Origin: Dehalococcoidia bacterium
GTDB lineage: Bacteria > Chloroflexota > Dehalococcoidia > Lucifugimonadales > Lucifugimonadaceae
Length of the DNA: 64,000 bases
Direction of reading: 5' to 3'
NCBI GenBank assembly: GCA_002728715.1
Contig: PBVQ01000008.1
Span: 1 to 64,000 of the forward strand
The position numbers and the translations under genes are program-made. Below are positions 44,536-53,615 of this stretch, in pieces. Numbering within the stretch: the first letter of the stretch is position 1; each line of letters begins with the position of its first letter. Under the pieces are notes generated by a model, which was not told the origin of the DNA, ran no database searches, and saw only the letters and a list, made by a program, of their open reading frames with translations.

Positions 44536-44889
44536 ATGTCAAAGTCAGTTGCACAAGTTTTAGACCTAAAAAATGACGAAGAACTTATAAAAGAATATGA
44601 AGAATATCACAAAAAAGTTTGGCCTGAAGTATTAGAAGGAATTAAGGAAGCTGGCATAGAAAGAATGGAAATTTTTAGATCAGCCAACCATCTTTTCATG
44701 TATTGTCTTGTAGGCGATAATTTTGATCCAAATAATGATTTTCCGCAGCAAGCAAAAAGTAATCCAAAATCTATCGAATGGAATAAATTAATGAAAAAGT
44801 ATCAACAAAAAGTACCCACTGCAAAAGAAAATGAGTGGTGGTCGCCTATGACTCTTGCATTTGATACAGAATGGTTCAATGAAAGGTAG
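44536..44889 (+). CDS. L-rhamnose mutarotase family protein, divergent paralogue
   Basis: A 117-residue member of the same family as the divergent gene (rhaM). It has YEEYHKKVWPEVLEGI with the conserved His and the FMYCLVGDNF strand, while a C-terminal EWWSPMTLAFDTEWFNE tail is longer than usual. The pair lies head to head with a 58-base gap, so they may share regulation. The differing tail suggests another sugar. AAAGGAG precedes its ATG. Confidence 0.85.
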   Translation: MSKSVAQVLDLKNDEELIKEYEEYHKKVWPEVLEGIKEAGIERMEIFRSANHLFMYCLVGDNFDPNNDFPQQAKSNPKSIEWNKLMKKYQQKVPTAKENEWWSPMTLAFDTEWFNER

Positions 44890-45274
44890 ATATTATATAT
44901 TTTTTTCTATTATATGGATGATATTTATTTTTTTCCTGTCTAGCCAAAGTAGTGAAAAATTTCAGGAATTTAGCGATTCTGTCAAATGGTTAAAATTTCA
45001 AAATTTTATTGCTCACTTCATACTTTATTTCATTCTAGGATTTTTTTATATAAACTTTTTACACATCTATATAAAAAATACAATAAAGAAAATTTTATAT
45101 TATTTTTTTTTGATAATATTTTATTCGATATTTGATGAAATTCATCAATATTTTGTTCCAGGGAGATTTTTTGAAACAATTGATATATTTATAAATTTAA
45201 TTGGTGCTACAACTCTTATTATAATCTTTTTATCAAAAAAAAAATCAAATAGTATACTTAATAAAAATAATTAA
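44879..45274 (+). CDS. VanZ-like membrane protein
   Basis: A 131-residue protein with about four hydrophobic helices. FLSSQSSE after the first helix and DEIHQYFVPGRFFETIDIFINLIG are typical of the VanZ-like family, of unknown function except for teicoplanin resistance in VanZ itself. I start at ATG 44879, inside the end of the mutarotase paralogue (an 11-base overlap); a longer TTG-started frame has a poor N-terminus. Its very high Phe/Ile content fits a membrane protein in this A+T-rich genome. Confidence 0.85.
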   Translation: MKGRYYIFFSIIWMIFIFFLSSQSSEKFQEFSDSVKWLKFQNFIAHFILYFILGFFYINFLHIYIKNTIKKILYYFFLIIFYSIFDEIHQYFVPGRFFETIDIFINLIGATTLIIIFLSKKKSNSILNKNN

Positions 45275-45276
45275 AG

Positions 45277-45567
45277 ATGATAAAAAATAATAAAATAAAA
45301 ATGATTGAAGAAGCAGTTAAATTTGCTGAAGACCTATTGTTGACATTAGAAAATAAAAACACAAACGAGACTATTAGCAATATAATTTTACCTTGTCTTC
45401 ATACAGCAAAAACCTATGTAGAGGTAAAAATGTTTGAATCTCCAGAAATAAAAATTAATCTTTCAAAAGCTGCTATTGAAACAAGTTACTTAACTGACAG
45501 AAACCCAAAATACGCTCCATTATATTCTAAAATTCGAGTTTTACTTGAAGAATTTAGTCAAATATGA
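45277..45567 (+). CDS. Hypothetical protein
   Basis: A 96-residue, mostly helical, soluble protein; no family recognised. It starts 2 bases after the VanZ-like stop and overlaps ybeY by 4 bases, so it sits within an operon. The overlap and its ordinary codon use suggest it is a real gene. The sequence has no Cys-based motif and no membrane segment. Confidence 0.55.
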   Translation: MIKNNKIKMIEEAVKFAEDLLLTLENKNTNETISNIILPCLHTAKTYVEVKMFESPEIKINLSKAAIETSYLTDRNPKYAPLYSKIRVLLEEFSQI

Positions 45568-46040
45568 GTCATAAAATAGAAATATTTGATAAAAAAAAGC
45601 TTATTTCTGAAAATTTAGATATTAAGCCTCTAATAATAAAGGCTTGCATTTTGACATTAAAATTAGAAGAAATTTCTAAACCTAAATTATTGAGTATAAA
45701 TTTTACTGACGATAAAGAAATGGCATTATTAAACAATAAATATATGGGCCATAACGAAACTACAGATGTATTATCTTTCAATGAAATCTCAATAGAAACA
45801 CAACAAAAATATAATTGGCCAAAAGAAGAAACAATATCCCAAGAAAAAATTGGAGAAATAATAATATCTGTCCCTCAGGTAAGAAAACAATGCATGAATG
45901 ACTTTAATCATGAGTGTGTAAAACTTGTAGTTCACGGATTATTACATATTTTAGGCTATGATCATGCTTTAAAAAAGGAAGAATTAATCATGTTTAATAA
46001 AACTGATGATATATTAAGTTATATATTTAAAAAAAATTAG
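45564..46040 (+). CDS. ybeY: Endoribonuclease YbeY (rRNA maturation)
   Basis: Single-strand endoribonuclease involved in 16S rRNA 3' maturation and ribosome quality control. The 158-residue protein carries the UPF0054 zinc motif as HGLLHILGYDH, and the LNNKYMGHNETTDVLSF block is diagnostic. It overlaps the preceding gene by 4 bases and lies 7 bases upstream of dnaX, starting a replication and repair run. Confidence 0.95.
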   Translation: MSHKIEIFDKKKLISENLDIKPLIIKACILTLKLEEISKPKLLSINFTDDKEMALLNNKYMGHNETTDVLSFNEISIETQQKYNWPKEETISQEKIGEIIISVPQVRKQCMNDFNHECVKLVVHGLLHILGYDHALKKEELIMFNKTDDILSYIFKKN

Positions 46041-46047
46041 GTTAATT

Positions 46048-47658
46048 TTGGACAATCAAGTTTTTTATAGAAAGTGGAGACCGTTTGATTTTGACAATAT
46101 TGTTGGTCAAAATCATATCACATCGACTTTAAAAAAAGCAATTTTATCTAAAAGAATTGCTCATGCATATCTTTTTACAGGGCCTAGAGGAGTTGGAAAA
46201 ACCTCAACTGCAAGAATTTTAGCCAAAGCTTTAAATTCACAAATTAATGATGATGGAAATCCTATTATTGAATCTGAAATATCCCAAGCTATAGACGAAG
46301 GAAGATACTTAGACCTAGTAGAGATAGACGCTGCTTCTAATAGAAGAATAGATGATGTTAGAGAGTTATTAGATAGTGTTCAAATTCAACCTACTCTAGG
46401 GAAGTATAAAATATATATAATTGATGAAGTTCATATGTTAACTCCTGAAGCCTTTAATGCACTATTAAAGACTTTAGAAGAACCCCCTCCAAACATAGTT
46501 TTTATACTAGCGACAACAGACTCACATAAAATTCCTGACACAATTAAGAGTAGATGTCAAAGATTTGACTTTCGAAGAATATCTGATGACGATGTTATTG
46601 ATAGACTAATTGAGATTTGTGATTCTGAAAATATTGAAACTGAGCAAGAAGTTTTAGAAATTATAGCTAGGATATCATGGGGTAGTCTAAGAGATGCCGA
46701 AAGCTTACTTGAACAATTACATATTTCTTACGGAGGTAATAACCAAGAGATAAAAGAAGAGCAAGCAAGAGAGTTTTTGGGCTTAGGTGATTTTGAAATA
46801 TGTCTAAACTTAGCATTTTGTATTATTAATAAAAAATCTAGTGAAGCATTAAAAATAATTAATTTAGAATACAACAAAGGTACAAACTTAAACTCTATTT
46901 ACCAAGGTCTACTTGAAACCCTAAGGAACTCTCTTCTTATTAAGGCAGGTATATTAGAGCAGGAAAACTTAGAAAAATATTCTGATGAATTTAGATCTTC
47001 AATCTCAAAAATTTCATTAGAAAAAATTCTTGAAATATTAACCATTTTTTCTAAAATAAAAATTGATGAATCAGAAAAATTACTAAATTTTGAAATTGCA
47101 ATAATTGAATCAATAATCGACAAAAAAACCGTTTATGAAAACAAAATTCCACCCTTGAAAATAGATATGAAACGAGAACAACCGGACGTTCAGAATAAAA
47201 TATTACCTAAAGATATCATTGAAGAAAAAGATAATAATTCATCCGAGATCAAAGTAAATAATTTTCGTAAAGAAAAATCTGGAGATGAAATTAAATGGGA
47301 TGATGTTATATATCAAACAAGAAGAACAAAAAATAAACAATTTAATGTCAGTGCATTATTAAGAAATGTTGAAACACCCATTGTTACTGATAATAAAATT
47401 AAATTAAAATTCAAAAGTAACGCTATAAAAAAACATTTCATGGATGAGATGGAAGACCCAAGGTCAAAAAATGCATTAAAATTAGCAATAAATAAATCAT
47501 ATGGCTCAGAACTTGATCTACAAATCTCGTCGCCTAAAGAAGAAAATAATCAAATAGACGATGCTCAACAAAAAGAAACTAGCACATCTATAAAAAAAGC
47601 ATTATCAATGGGTGCTAAAATTATTAACAATGAAAAATCGGAGGATATAAATGAATAG
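46048..47658 (+). CDS. dnaX: DNA polymerase III subunit gamma/tau, lacking zinc-binding cysteines
   Basis: Clamp-loader ATPase of 536 residues. The N-terminus YRKWRPFDFDNIVGQ is standard, followed by Walker A (GPRGVGKT, residues 45-52), Walker B (IIDEVHML), sensor blocks (LLKTLEEPP and SRCQRFDFRRI) and SRC (Arg finger). Bacterial DnaX normally has four cysteines between Walker A and EIDAASN that bind zinc. Here residues 63-82 contain none (NSQINDDGNPIIES and onward), although the surrounding sequence is intact. The C-terminal tau-like region is short and Lys/Asn-rich. TTG start at 46048; it overlaps ybaB by 8 bases. Confidence 0.94.
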   Translation: MDNQVFYRKWRPFDFDNIVGQNHITSTLKKAILSKRIAHAYLFTGPRGVGKTSTARILAKALNSQINDDGNPIIESEISQAIDEGRYLDLVEIDAASNRRIDDVRELLDSVQIQPTLGKYKIYIIDEVHMLTPEAFNALLKTLEEPPPNIVFILATTDSHKIPDTIKSRCQRFDFRRISDDDVIDRLIEICDSENIETEQEVLEIIARISWGSLRDAESLLEQLHISYGGNNQEIKEEQAREFLGLGDFEICLNLAFCIINKKSSEALKIINLEYNKGTNLNSIYQGLLETLRNSLLIKAGILEQENLEKYSDEFRSSISKISLEKILEILTIFSKIKIDESEKLLNFEIAIIESIIDKKTVYENKIPPLKIDMKREQPDVQNKILPKDIIEEKDNNSSEIKVNNFRKEKSGDEIKWDDVIYQTRRTKNKQFNVSALLRNVETPIVTDNKIKLKFKSNAIKKHFMDEMEDPRSKNALKLAINKSYGSELDLQISSPKEENNQIDDAQQKETSTSIKKALSMGAKIINNEKSEDINE

Positions 47659-47956
47659 AAATATGCTAAAGCAAGCACAACAAATGCAAGCTAAATTAGC
47701 TCAAATACAAGAGGAAATAGCCAATACAAAAACAGAATCAACATCTGGAGGAGGCGTAGTAAAGGCAGTTGTGATTGGAACTTCTAAAATAGAATCTATA
47801 CATATAGATCCAAAAGCAGTAGATCCAGACGATGTTGAAATGCTACAAGACTTAATTTTAGCAGCTGTGAATGAGGCTTTTGAAAATGCACAAAAACTGG
47901 CTAATGAAAAAATGGGTCAAATAACTGGAGGGTTAAACATCCCAGGATTGATGTAA
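47651..47956 (+). CDS. YbaB/EbfC family nucleoid-associated protein
   Basis: Small DNA-binding protein of 101 residues that associates with the nucleoid. It has the pattern RNMLKQAQQMQAKLAQIQEE, the central GGGVVKAVVIGT, and the DLILAAVNEAFENAQ helix. The dnaX-ybaB-recR order is widely conserved. The start overlaps dnaX and the stop is 7 bases before recR. Confidence 0.95.
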   Translation: MNRNMLKQAQQMQAKLAQIQEEIANTKTESTSGGGVVKAVVIGTSKIESIHIDPKAVDPDDVEMLQDLILAAVNEAFENAQKLANEKMGQITGGLNIPGLM

Positions 47957-47963
47957 TTATAAT

Positions 47964-48572
47964 ATGAATAATCATAATTCTACTGTTCCAGCTGTAACAA
48001 GATTAATAGAGGCTTTTCATAGGCTTCCTGGAGTTGGCCCAAAAACAGCTCAAAGATATACTTACCATTTAATCAAGATGCCTGAAGAAATAGCAAAAGA
48101 ATTTTCAGAAGCAGTTTTAGGTATAAAAGAAAAAATTACTTTTTGTAATCTATGCTCAAATATTTCACAAGAAGAAATTTGTTTATTGTGCAGTAATAGT
48201 AATAGAGATAATTCAAAAATTTGTGTTGTTGAAGAACCCCTAGATATAATACCGATTGAAAGAACTAGAGCATATAATGGGCTTTACCAAGTCCTACACG
48301 GTGTTATATCACCTATGAATGGAATAGGTCCAGAAAATTTAAAAATAGATAAATTATTAGAAAGAATTAAATCTCAAAACATTGAAGAAATTATCATTGC
48401 AACTAACCCAAAACTTGAAGGTGAAGCAACAGCAATGTATATCCAAAATCTAGTAGGACCATTAAAAATAAAAATCACCAGGCTTGCAAGAGGTCTTCCA
48501 AGTGGTTCAGATATAGAATATGCTGATGATTCAACCTTAGAACACGCATTAAATAGTAGATCTGAAATTTAG
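47964..48572 (+). CDS. recR: Recombination protein RecR
   Basis: Part of the RecFOR pathway that loads RecA on gapped DNA. The 202-residue protein has the HhH region (RLPGVGPKTAQRYTYHL), a four-Cys zinc finger (CNLCSN...CLLC) and the Toprim domain (CVVEEPLDI, followed by TNPKLEGEATAMYI and GLPSGSDIEYAD). All family marks are present. It follows ybaB and precedes recO. Confidence 0.96.
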   Translation: MNNHNSTVPAVTRLIEAFHRLPGVGPKTAQRYTYHLIKMPEEIAKEFSEAVLGIKEKITFCNLCSNISQEEICLLCSNSNRDNSKICVVEEPLDIIPIERTRAYNGLYQVLHGVISPMNGIGPENLKIDKLLERIKSQNIEEIIIATNPKLEGEATAMYIQNLVGPLKIKITRLARGLPSGSDIEYADDSTLEHALNSRSEI

Positions 48573-48580
48573 AACGATTC

Positions 48581-49345
48581 ATGAGTCCATCTAAACCTGA
48601 AATTAATACAAGCACAGGAATAGTAATAAAAATAAACGACCTAGGCGAGGCTGACAGAATAATAACTCTCATAACTCCAAATTTTGGTTTGATTAGAGGA
48701 GTTGCTAAATCTGCTAGAAAAACAGTTTCAAAACTTGGAGGTCATTTTGACATTCTAAAATATGTAAATTTTTCAATAAGGGAAGCAAAATCAATAAGTC
48801 AGCTTAGCCAAGCAACTACTATTTATGGTTATAAAAAAATCCGAACCGATTTAAATCTTTTTTTTCAAACATCTTATATTTCAGAAATTGCTGAAAAATT
48901 TTCTATTGAAAATAACGCTAATTTAACATTATTTAATTTACTAAAAAAAACATTGGATTACATTGAAGAATTTGGATTTACTGAAAACCTACTACACTTT
49001 TATGAATTAAAAATACTAGAAACAAATGGGTTTGCTCCTGAGTTATATAAATGTGTAGAGTCTGAAAATATACTAGAACCTGGCAACCATTACTACTGTC
49101 CTGAGAGAGGGGGACTAATAGATTTCAAATATTCAAATTTGAAAGGTAATTTAACACTATTGCCAGCAAACTTAAATACAATTAAATATATGAGGTATCT
49201 TTCTAAATCTTCTATGGAAAAAATAAATAATTTGTCGATAGATGAAATATATGAAAAACAAGCTTCTAGGATCTTAAAAATTCAAATTAAAAACATAGTT
49301 GACAGAAACCTTAAATCTGAAAAATTTATAACTAAAAAATTATGA
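48581..49345 (+). CDS. recO: DNA repair protein RecO
   Basis: RecFOR-pathway protein that anneals single-stranded DNA and removes SSB, 254 residues. The OB-fold start (GIVIKINDLGEADRIITLITP, followed by GVAKSARK) is typical, and the middle is helical. A recognisable zinc site is largely absent: only CVESEN and YYCPERGG remain of the usual CxxC-x8-CxxC. It overlaps uvrA by 4 bases, so recR, recO and uvrA are probably one transcript. Confidence 0.9.
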   Translation: MSPSKPEINTSTGIVIKINDLGEADRIITLITPNFGLIRGVAKSARKTVSKLGGHFDILKYVNFSIREAKSISQLSQATTIYGYKKIRTDLNLFFQTSYISEIAEKFSIENNANLTLFNLLKKTLDYIEEFGFTENLLHFYELKILETNGFAPELYKCVESENILEPGNHYYCPERGGLIDFKYSNLKGNLTLLPANLNTIKYMRYLSKSSMEKINNLSIDEIYEKQASRILKIQIKNIVDRNLKSEKFITKKL

Positions 49346-52344
49346 AAAAAGATGAAATAATAATTAGGGGGGCCAGGGAACATAATCTTAAAAATGTTAG
49401 TGTTCGAATCCCAAGAAATAAGTTATGTGTAATAACTGGTGTCTCTGGGTCAGGAAAAAGTAGTCTTGCATTTGATACGATTTTTGCGGAAGGCCAAAGA
49501 AGATATGTTGAGTCTCTTTCAGCTTATGCAAGGCAGTTTTTAGGACGAATGGAAAAACCTGATGTAGAGTATATAGAAGGTCTAAGTCCTTCTATTTCAA
49601 TAGATCAAAAAGGTGTCTCAAGAAATCCTAGATCGACCGTCGGAACAGTAACTGAGATTTATGATTACCTAAGATTATTATTTGCTCGAATAGGAGTAGT
49701 TCACTGTTTTAGATGTGGCAAGGTAGTTGAAAAACAAACAGTGCAACAAATTGTTGATTCTATAGCAAAACTAGAGGAAAATTCTAGAATACAAATATTA
49801 AGTCCAATTATTACTCATATGAAAGGTGAACATCTCCAAATACTTGACTCGGTAAAAAAACAAGGCTTTGTTCGAGCAAGAATTGATGGAGAGATTGTAG
49901 ATTTATCCTCTAATATTAAATTAGAGAAAAATAAATGGCACAATATAGAAATAGTAGTAGACAGGTTAATAATTAAGAAAAGCATAGACTCCATCAGATT
50001 AAGTGAATCTGTTGAGGCTGCTCTAAAAGCCGGCGAAGGAACAATAATTGTCGAATATAAATCTAACAGTGAATCAAAAGATATTATTTATTCTGAAAAA
50101 TTTGCATGCTTAGAATGCGATATATCAATTACCGAACTTGAGCCTAGAAATTTTTCTTTCAACACGCCTTTTGGAGCATGTTCTCTCTGTACGGGATTAG
50201 GTTATAAACTTGAAATTAACCCATACTTAATTATTCCTAATCCAGATGCAAATATCTTAGAAGGAGGCATTCTTCCATGGTCTAATCCAAATAGTTTTGA
50301 AATGTCAACCTTAAAATCATTGTCTGAATTCTACGACTTTTCTCTTCAATCACCAATAAACACTCTACCTGAAGAAATTTTAGAAATCATACTATTTGGC
50401 TCTAAAAATCAAACTATACCTTTCTCTCATCTAACAAGTTCTGGTAAAGAATACAACTGGTCATCAAGGTTTGAAGGAATAGTAACCAATCTAGAAAGAA
50501 GATATATTAATAGTGAGTCAGAGAAAACAAAAGAAAATATTTTACGATATATGACACAACAACCATGCAATGAATGTAATGGTGAAAGATTAAAACCTGA
50601 AGCTTTGGCTGTAAAAGTTACAAATTTAAACATAACAGATCTGACTAAATTATCAGTTGAAGATTCTCTAAAATGGGTAATCTCATGTAAATCGGGTTTA
50701 AGCAACCTAAGCGATAGAGATCTAAAAATTGGTGACCAAATTTTTAAGGAAATTGAATCTAGGCTAAATTTTTTATCAAAAGTTGGTCTAAACTATCTTT
50801 CTTTAGACAGAACTGCTTCTACTCTTTCTGGTGGCGAAGGTCAAAGAATAAGACTTGCGACACAAATTGGTTCAGGGTTAATGGGTGTACTTTATGTCTG
50901 CGACGAACCTTCAATTGGACTCCATCCAATTGATAACGAGAAATTAATATTAACTTTATTAAATCTTAGAGACGTAGGAAACAGTGTAATAGTTGTTGAA
51001 CATGATGAATCAATTATGAATGCTGCAGACCACATTATTGATCTTGGGCCTAGAGCAGGAGAGAACGGAGGTATGATTGTCGCTGAAGGAAATATTAGTA
51101 AAATAAAAAAAAGCAAACAATCGCTAACAGGATTATATTTAAGTAAGAAGAAAATTATTGATTTTCCAAAAAAACGACGTTACGGCAATGGTAAAGAGAT
51201 AAGTATAATAAATGCTACTGAAAATAACTTAAAAAACTTATCTTTAAATATTCCATTAGGCAAGCTTGTTTGTATAACCGGTGTTTCTGGTTCTGGTAAA
51301 AGTACATTAGTTAACGAAATACTTTATAAAAAATTAGCTCAAAAATTTTATAAATCTAAAGACGCTCCTGGAAAGCATGAAAAAATTTTGGGTACAGAGA
51401 ATATTGATAAAGTAATTAATATTGATCAATCACCAATAGGAAGAACCCCCAGATCTAATCCGGCTACTTATACTGGTTTATTTGGTTATATTAGAGATAT
51501 ATTTGCATCAATGCCTGAGTCAAAAACAAGAGGATACAAAGCAGGAAGATTTTCTTTTAATGTTAAAGGGGGAAGGTGTGAATCATGTAGTGGAGCAGGA
51601 TTTACCCAAATCGAAATGCAATTTTTACCTGACGTAACTGTTCCATGTGAAGTTTGTTTAGGAAAGAGATATAACAGAGAGGCTCTTGAGATTAAATTTA
51701 AGGATCTGTCAATTTCGAATGTTCTAGACAAAACAGTTAGCGAGGCTGCTAAAATTTTTGAAAATCAGCCATCTATTTTAAGAAAATTACAAACTCTGAT
51801 TGATGTTGGTTTAGACTACATAAAATTAGGTCAGCCGGCAACAACCCTATCCGGAGGTGAAGCACAAAGAATAAAACTAGCATCAGAATTATCTAAACGA
51901 TCAACAGGTAAAACTTTATATATTTTAGATGAACCAACAACAGGTTTATCTTTTGATGATGTGTCAAAGCTTTTATTAGTACTACATAAACTTGTTGATA
52001 AAGGTAATTCTATAATTTTAATAGAGCATCATTTAGATTTGATTAAAAATGCTGATTGGATAATCGACTTAGGTCCAGAGGCTGGTGAAAAAGGAGGCAG
52101 GTTAGTCGGTGAAGGAACTCCTGAGTTTATGTCAACCTTAAAATCTTCTGCAACTGGAATTTATCTAAACAAACTTAATGAAATTACCCCAAATAAAAAA
52201 TCTAAAGGAAACATTAAGCCTTTATCTAAATCTGTGAATAAAAATATGGGCTTAAATGAAACCTTTTTATTCCCTGAAAGACCTAGAAAACTGGAAATCA
52301 AGAAAAAAAATAAGAGTCGGTTTAGAAGAAGAAGAAGAAGATAA
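49342..52344 (+). CDS. uvrA: Excinuclease ABC subunit UvrA, with a poly-Arg tail
   Basis: Damage-recognition ATPase of nucleotide excision repair, 1000 residues versus a usual ~940. Two ABC modules are present: Walker A GVSGSGKSSLAFDTIFAEGQ and later GVSGSGKSTLVNEI; signature motifs LSGGEGQR (usually LSGGEAQR) and LSGGEAQR; Walker B with DEPSIGLH and DEPTTGLS (usually TGLH). Zinc fingers are CFRCG, CLEC...CSLC and the larger CESCSGAG...CEVC. Residues beyond ~955 form a Lys-rich extension ending in RFRRRRRR, encoded by an AGA-rich repeat. The tail is not part of the family core. Confidence 0.95.
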   Translation: MKKDEIIIRGAREHNLKNVSVRIPRNKLCVITGVSGSGKSSLAFDTIFAEGQRRYVESLSAYARQFLGRMEKPDVEYIEGLSPSISIDQKGVSRNPRSTVGTVTEIYDYLRLLFARIGVVHCFRCGKVVEKQTVQQIVDSIAKLEENSRIQILSPIITHMKGEHLQILDSVKKQGFVRARIDGEIVDLSSNIKLEKNKWHNIEIVVDRLIIKKSIDSIRLSESVEAALKAGEGTIIVEYKSNSESKDIIYSEKFACLECDISITELEPRNFSFNTPFGACSLCTGLGYKLEINPYLIIPNPDANILEGGILPWSNPNSFEMSTLKSLSEFYDFSLQSPINTLPEEILEIILFGSKNQTIPFSHLTSSGKEYNWSSRFEGIVTNLERRYINSESEKTKENILRYMTQQPCNECNGERLKPEALAVKVTNLNITDLTKLSVEDSLKWVISCKSGLSNLSDRDLKIGDQIFKEIESRLNFLSKVGLNYLSLDRTASTLSGGEGQRIRLATQIGSGLMGVLYVCDEPSIGLHPIDNEKLILTLLNLRDVGNSVIVVEHDESIMNAADHIIDLGPRAGENGGMIVAEGNISKIKKSKQSLTGLYLSKKKIIDFPKKRRYGNGKEISIINATENNLKNLSLNIPLGKLVCITGVSGSGKSTLVNEILYKKLAQKFYKSKDAPGKHEKILGTENIDKVINIDQSPIGRTPRSNPATYTGLFGYIRDIFASMPESKTRGYKAGRFSFNVKGGRCESCSGAGFTQIEMQFLPDVTVPCEVCLGKRYNREALEIKFKDLSISNVLDKTVSEAAKIFENQPSILRKLQTLIDVGLDYIKLGQPATTLSGGEAQRIKLASELSKRSTGKTLYILDEPTTGLSFDDVSKLLLVLHKLVDKGNSIILIEHHLDLIKNADWIIDLGPEAGEKGGRLVGEGTPEFMSTLKSSATGIYLNKLNEITPNKKSKGNIKPLSKSVNKNMGLNETFLFPERPRKLEIKKKNKSRFRRRRRR

Positions 52345-53541
52345 TTAAAATATTTTAACTTCTTCAACTTTATTTTCATCTATTATCATTCCTAAGCCAT
52401 TATGGTTTGGAATTTTAATAGTACCGTTAATTGGTATTACTGGTGTTTTCAAAAAATGTTGATGAACTAAGTTCCACTTAATTAAGTATTCTTGATACGG
52501 TGTGTGTATTGGAGACTGTGATAATGAAAAGTGTATTCCTGCATTAGTTGAATGACCATGAGGAATGGTAATTAAGTCTGCGGTTGTCGCTATATTTGCA
52601 ATTTTTATTACCTCTGACAACCCTCCAGCCCAATAAATATCGGGTTGAAGAATATCTAGTGCTTCTGCCTTAATAAACTCATTTAAACCCCAGCGAGTGT
52701 AGTGATGCTCTCCTCCAGAAATAGGAATTAATGTGGAATTTTTTATCTTTCTGTAAGAATCAATTCTATCTGGCATTGCAACTTCTTCTAGCCACCTTGG
52801 ATTAAATTCTTCAATATATTTTGTAAGTTTTAACAAATAATTAACGTCCATAGACTGCCAGCAATCTAGCATTATATCGTAATCATCACCAAGCTCTAAT
52901 CTAAGCGTTTGAACTAGCTGAATATTTTTCTTTAGTCCTTCGTGTCCAGACATCGGTCCATGTCTAAAAAACCACTTTTGAGCAGTATACCCTTGAGACT
53001 TAAATTCTTTTGCTCTTTCTTTAACTAAACCCATATCTTCTACATTAAATCCCAGCATAGATGCATATGCTGGAACAGTTTTTCGCGTAGGTCCTCCAAG
53101 AATTTTATAAACAGGTGTTTGATAATAATTACCTTTAAGGTCCCACAAAGCATTGTCTATTGCGCTTATAGCAATCATATTATTTCCATGGCGACCATGA
53201 ACAGACCTTCTGTGCATTACATCCCATAAATACTCTATGGCGAGAGGATCTTGATTTAATATATGTTGGGATAATTCATTTTTTATTATGTATGCTATTG
53301 ATTCATCAAATGGGCCAGAAATGCCTGTTACATCTTCGTCAGTTATTATAAATAAAAAAAATGCATTTATACTTAAATCATTTTTTGATCCACGAGAAAT
53401 TTTTTTTTGTGTGTGACGAAATTTTTGAGATCTATATTCTTCATAAATATCTATTGGCTGAACAAGTCTTTCTTCCCAAAAAATTTCTTTAGTTTTTAAC
53501 GTTCCAAAAAATTGCTTAATTTGTATTTTTTCTATCTTCAT
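52345..53541 (-). CDS. L-rhamnonate dehydratase-like enolase-superfamily protein
   Basis: Enolase-superfamily enzyme of 398 residues, closest in motifs to L-rhamnonate dehydratase, which makes 2-keto-3-deoxy-L-rhamnonate. Landmarks are VHGRHGNN, the metal ligands in LDCWQSMDVNYL, WLEEVAMPD and GGEHHYTRWGLNE, the LQPDIYWAGGLSE strand, and the His in IPHGHST. The DCW...DxNY and GEHxxTRWG pattern is the rhamnonate group's. I begin at ATG 53541 (GGAAAA upstream). It stands convergent to uvrA, far from the mutarotase and lactonase genes that could share its pathway. Confidence 0.87.
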   Translation of the reverse strand: MKIEKIQIKQFFGTLKTKEIFWEERLVQPIDIYEEYRSQKFRHTQKKISRGSKNDLSINAFFLFIITDEDVTGISGPFDESIAYIIKNELSQHILNQDPLAIEYLWDVMHRRSVHGRHGNNMIAISAIDNALWDLKGNYYQTPVYKILGGPTRKTVPAYASMLGFNVEDMGLVKERAKEFKSQGYTAQKWFFRHGPMSGHEGLKKNIQLVQTLRLELGDDYDIMLDCWQSMDVNYLLKLTKYIEEFNPRWLEEVAMPDRIDSYRKIKNSTLIPISGGEHHYTRWGLNEFIKAEALDILQPDIYWAGGLSEVIKIANIATTADLITIPHGHSTNAGIHFSLSQSPIHTPYQEYLIKWNLVHQHFLKTPVIPINGTIKIPNHNGLGMIIDENKVEEVKIF

Positions 53542-53615
53542 AATTTTTCCAATATTTCTTAAATGATTATTGTACAATATTAAAGTGTTTTTAAGATAAT
53601 AAGAAGAATAAAAGA

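Noticed and set aside
38867-44889. A mobile element or genomic island boundary around MFS-aminotransferase-mutarotase genes
   Set aside because: No transposase, integrase, direct repeats or composition change were evident.
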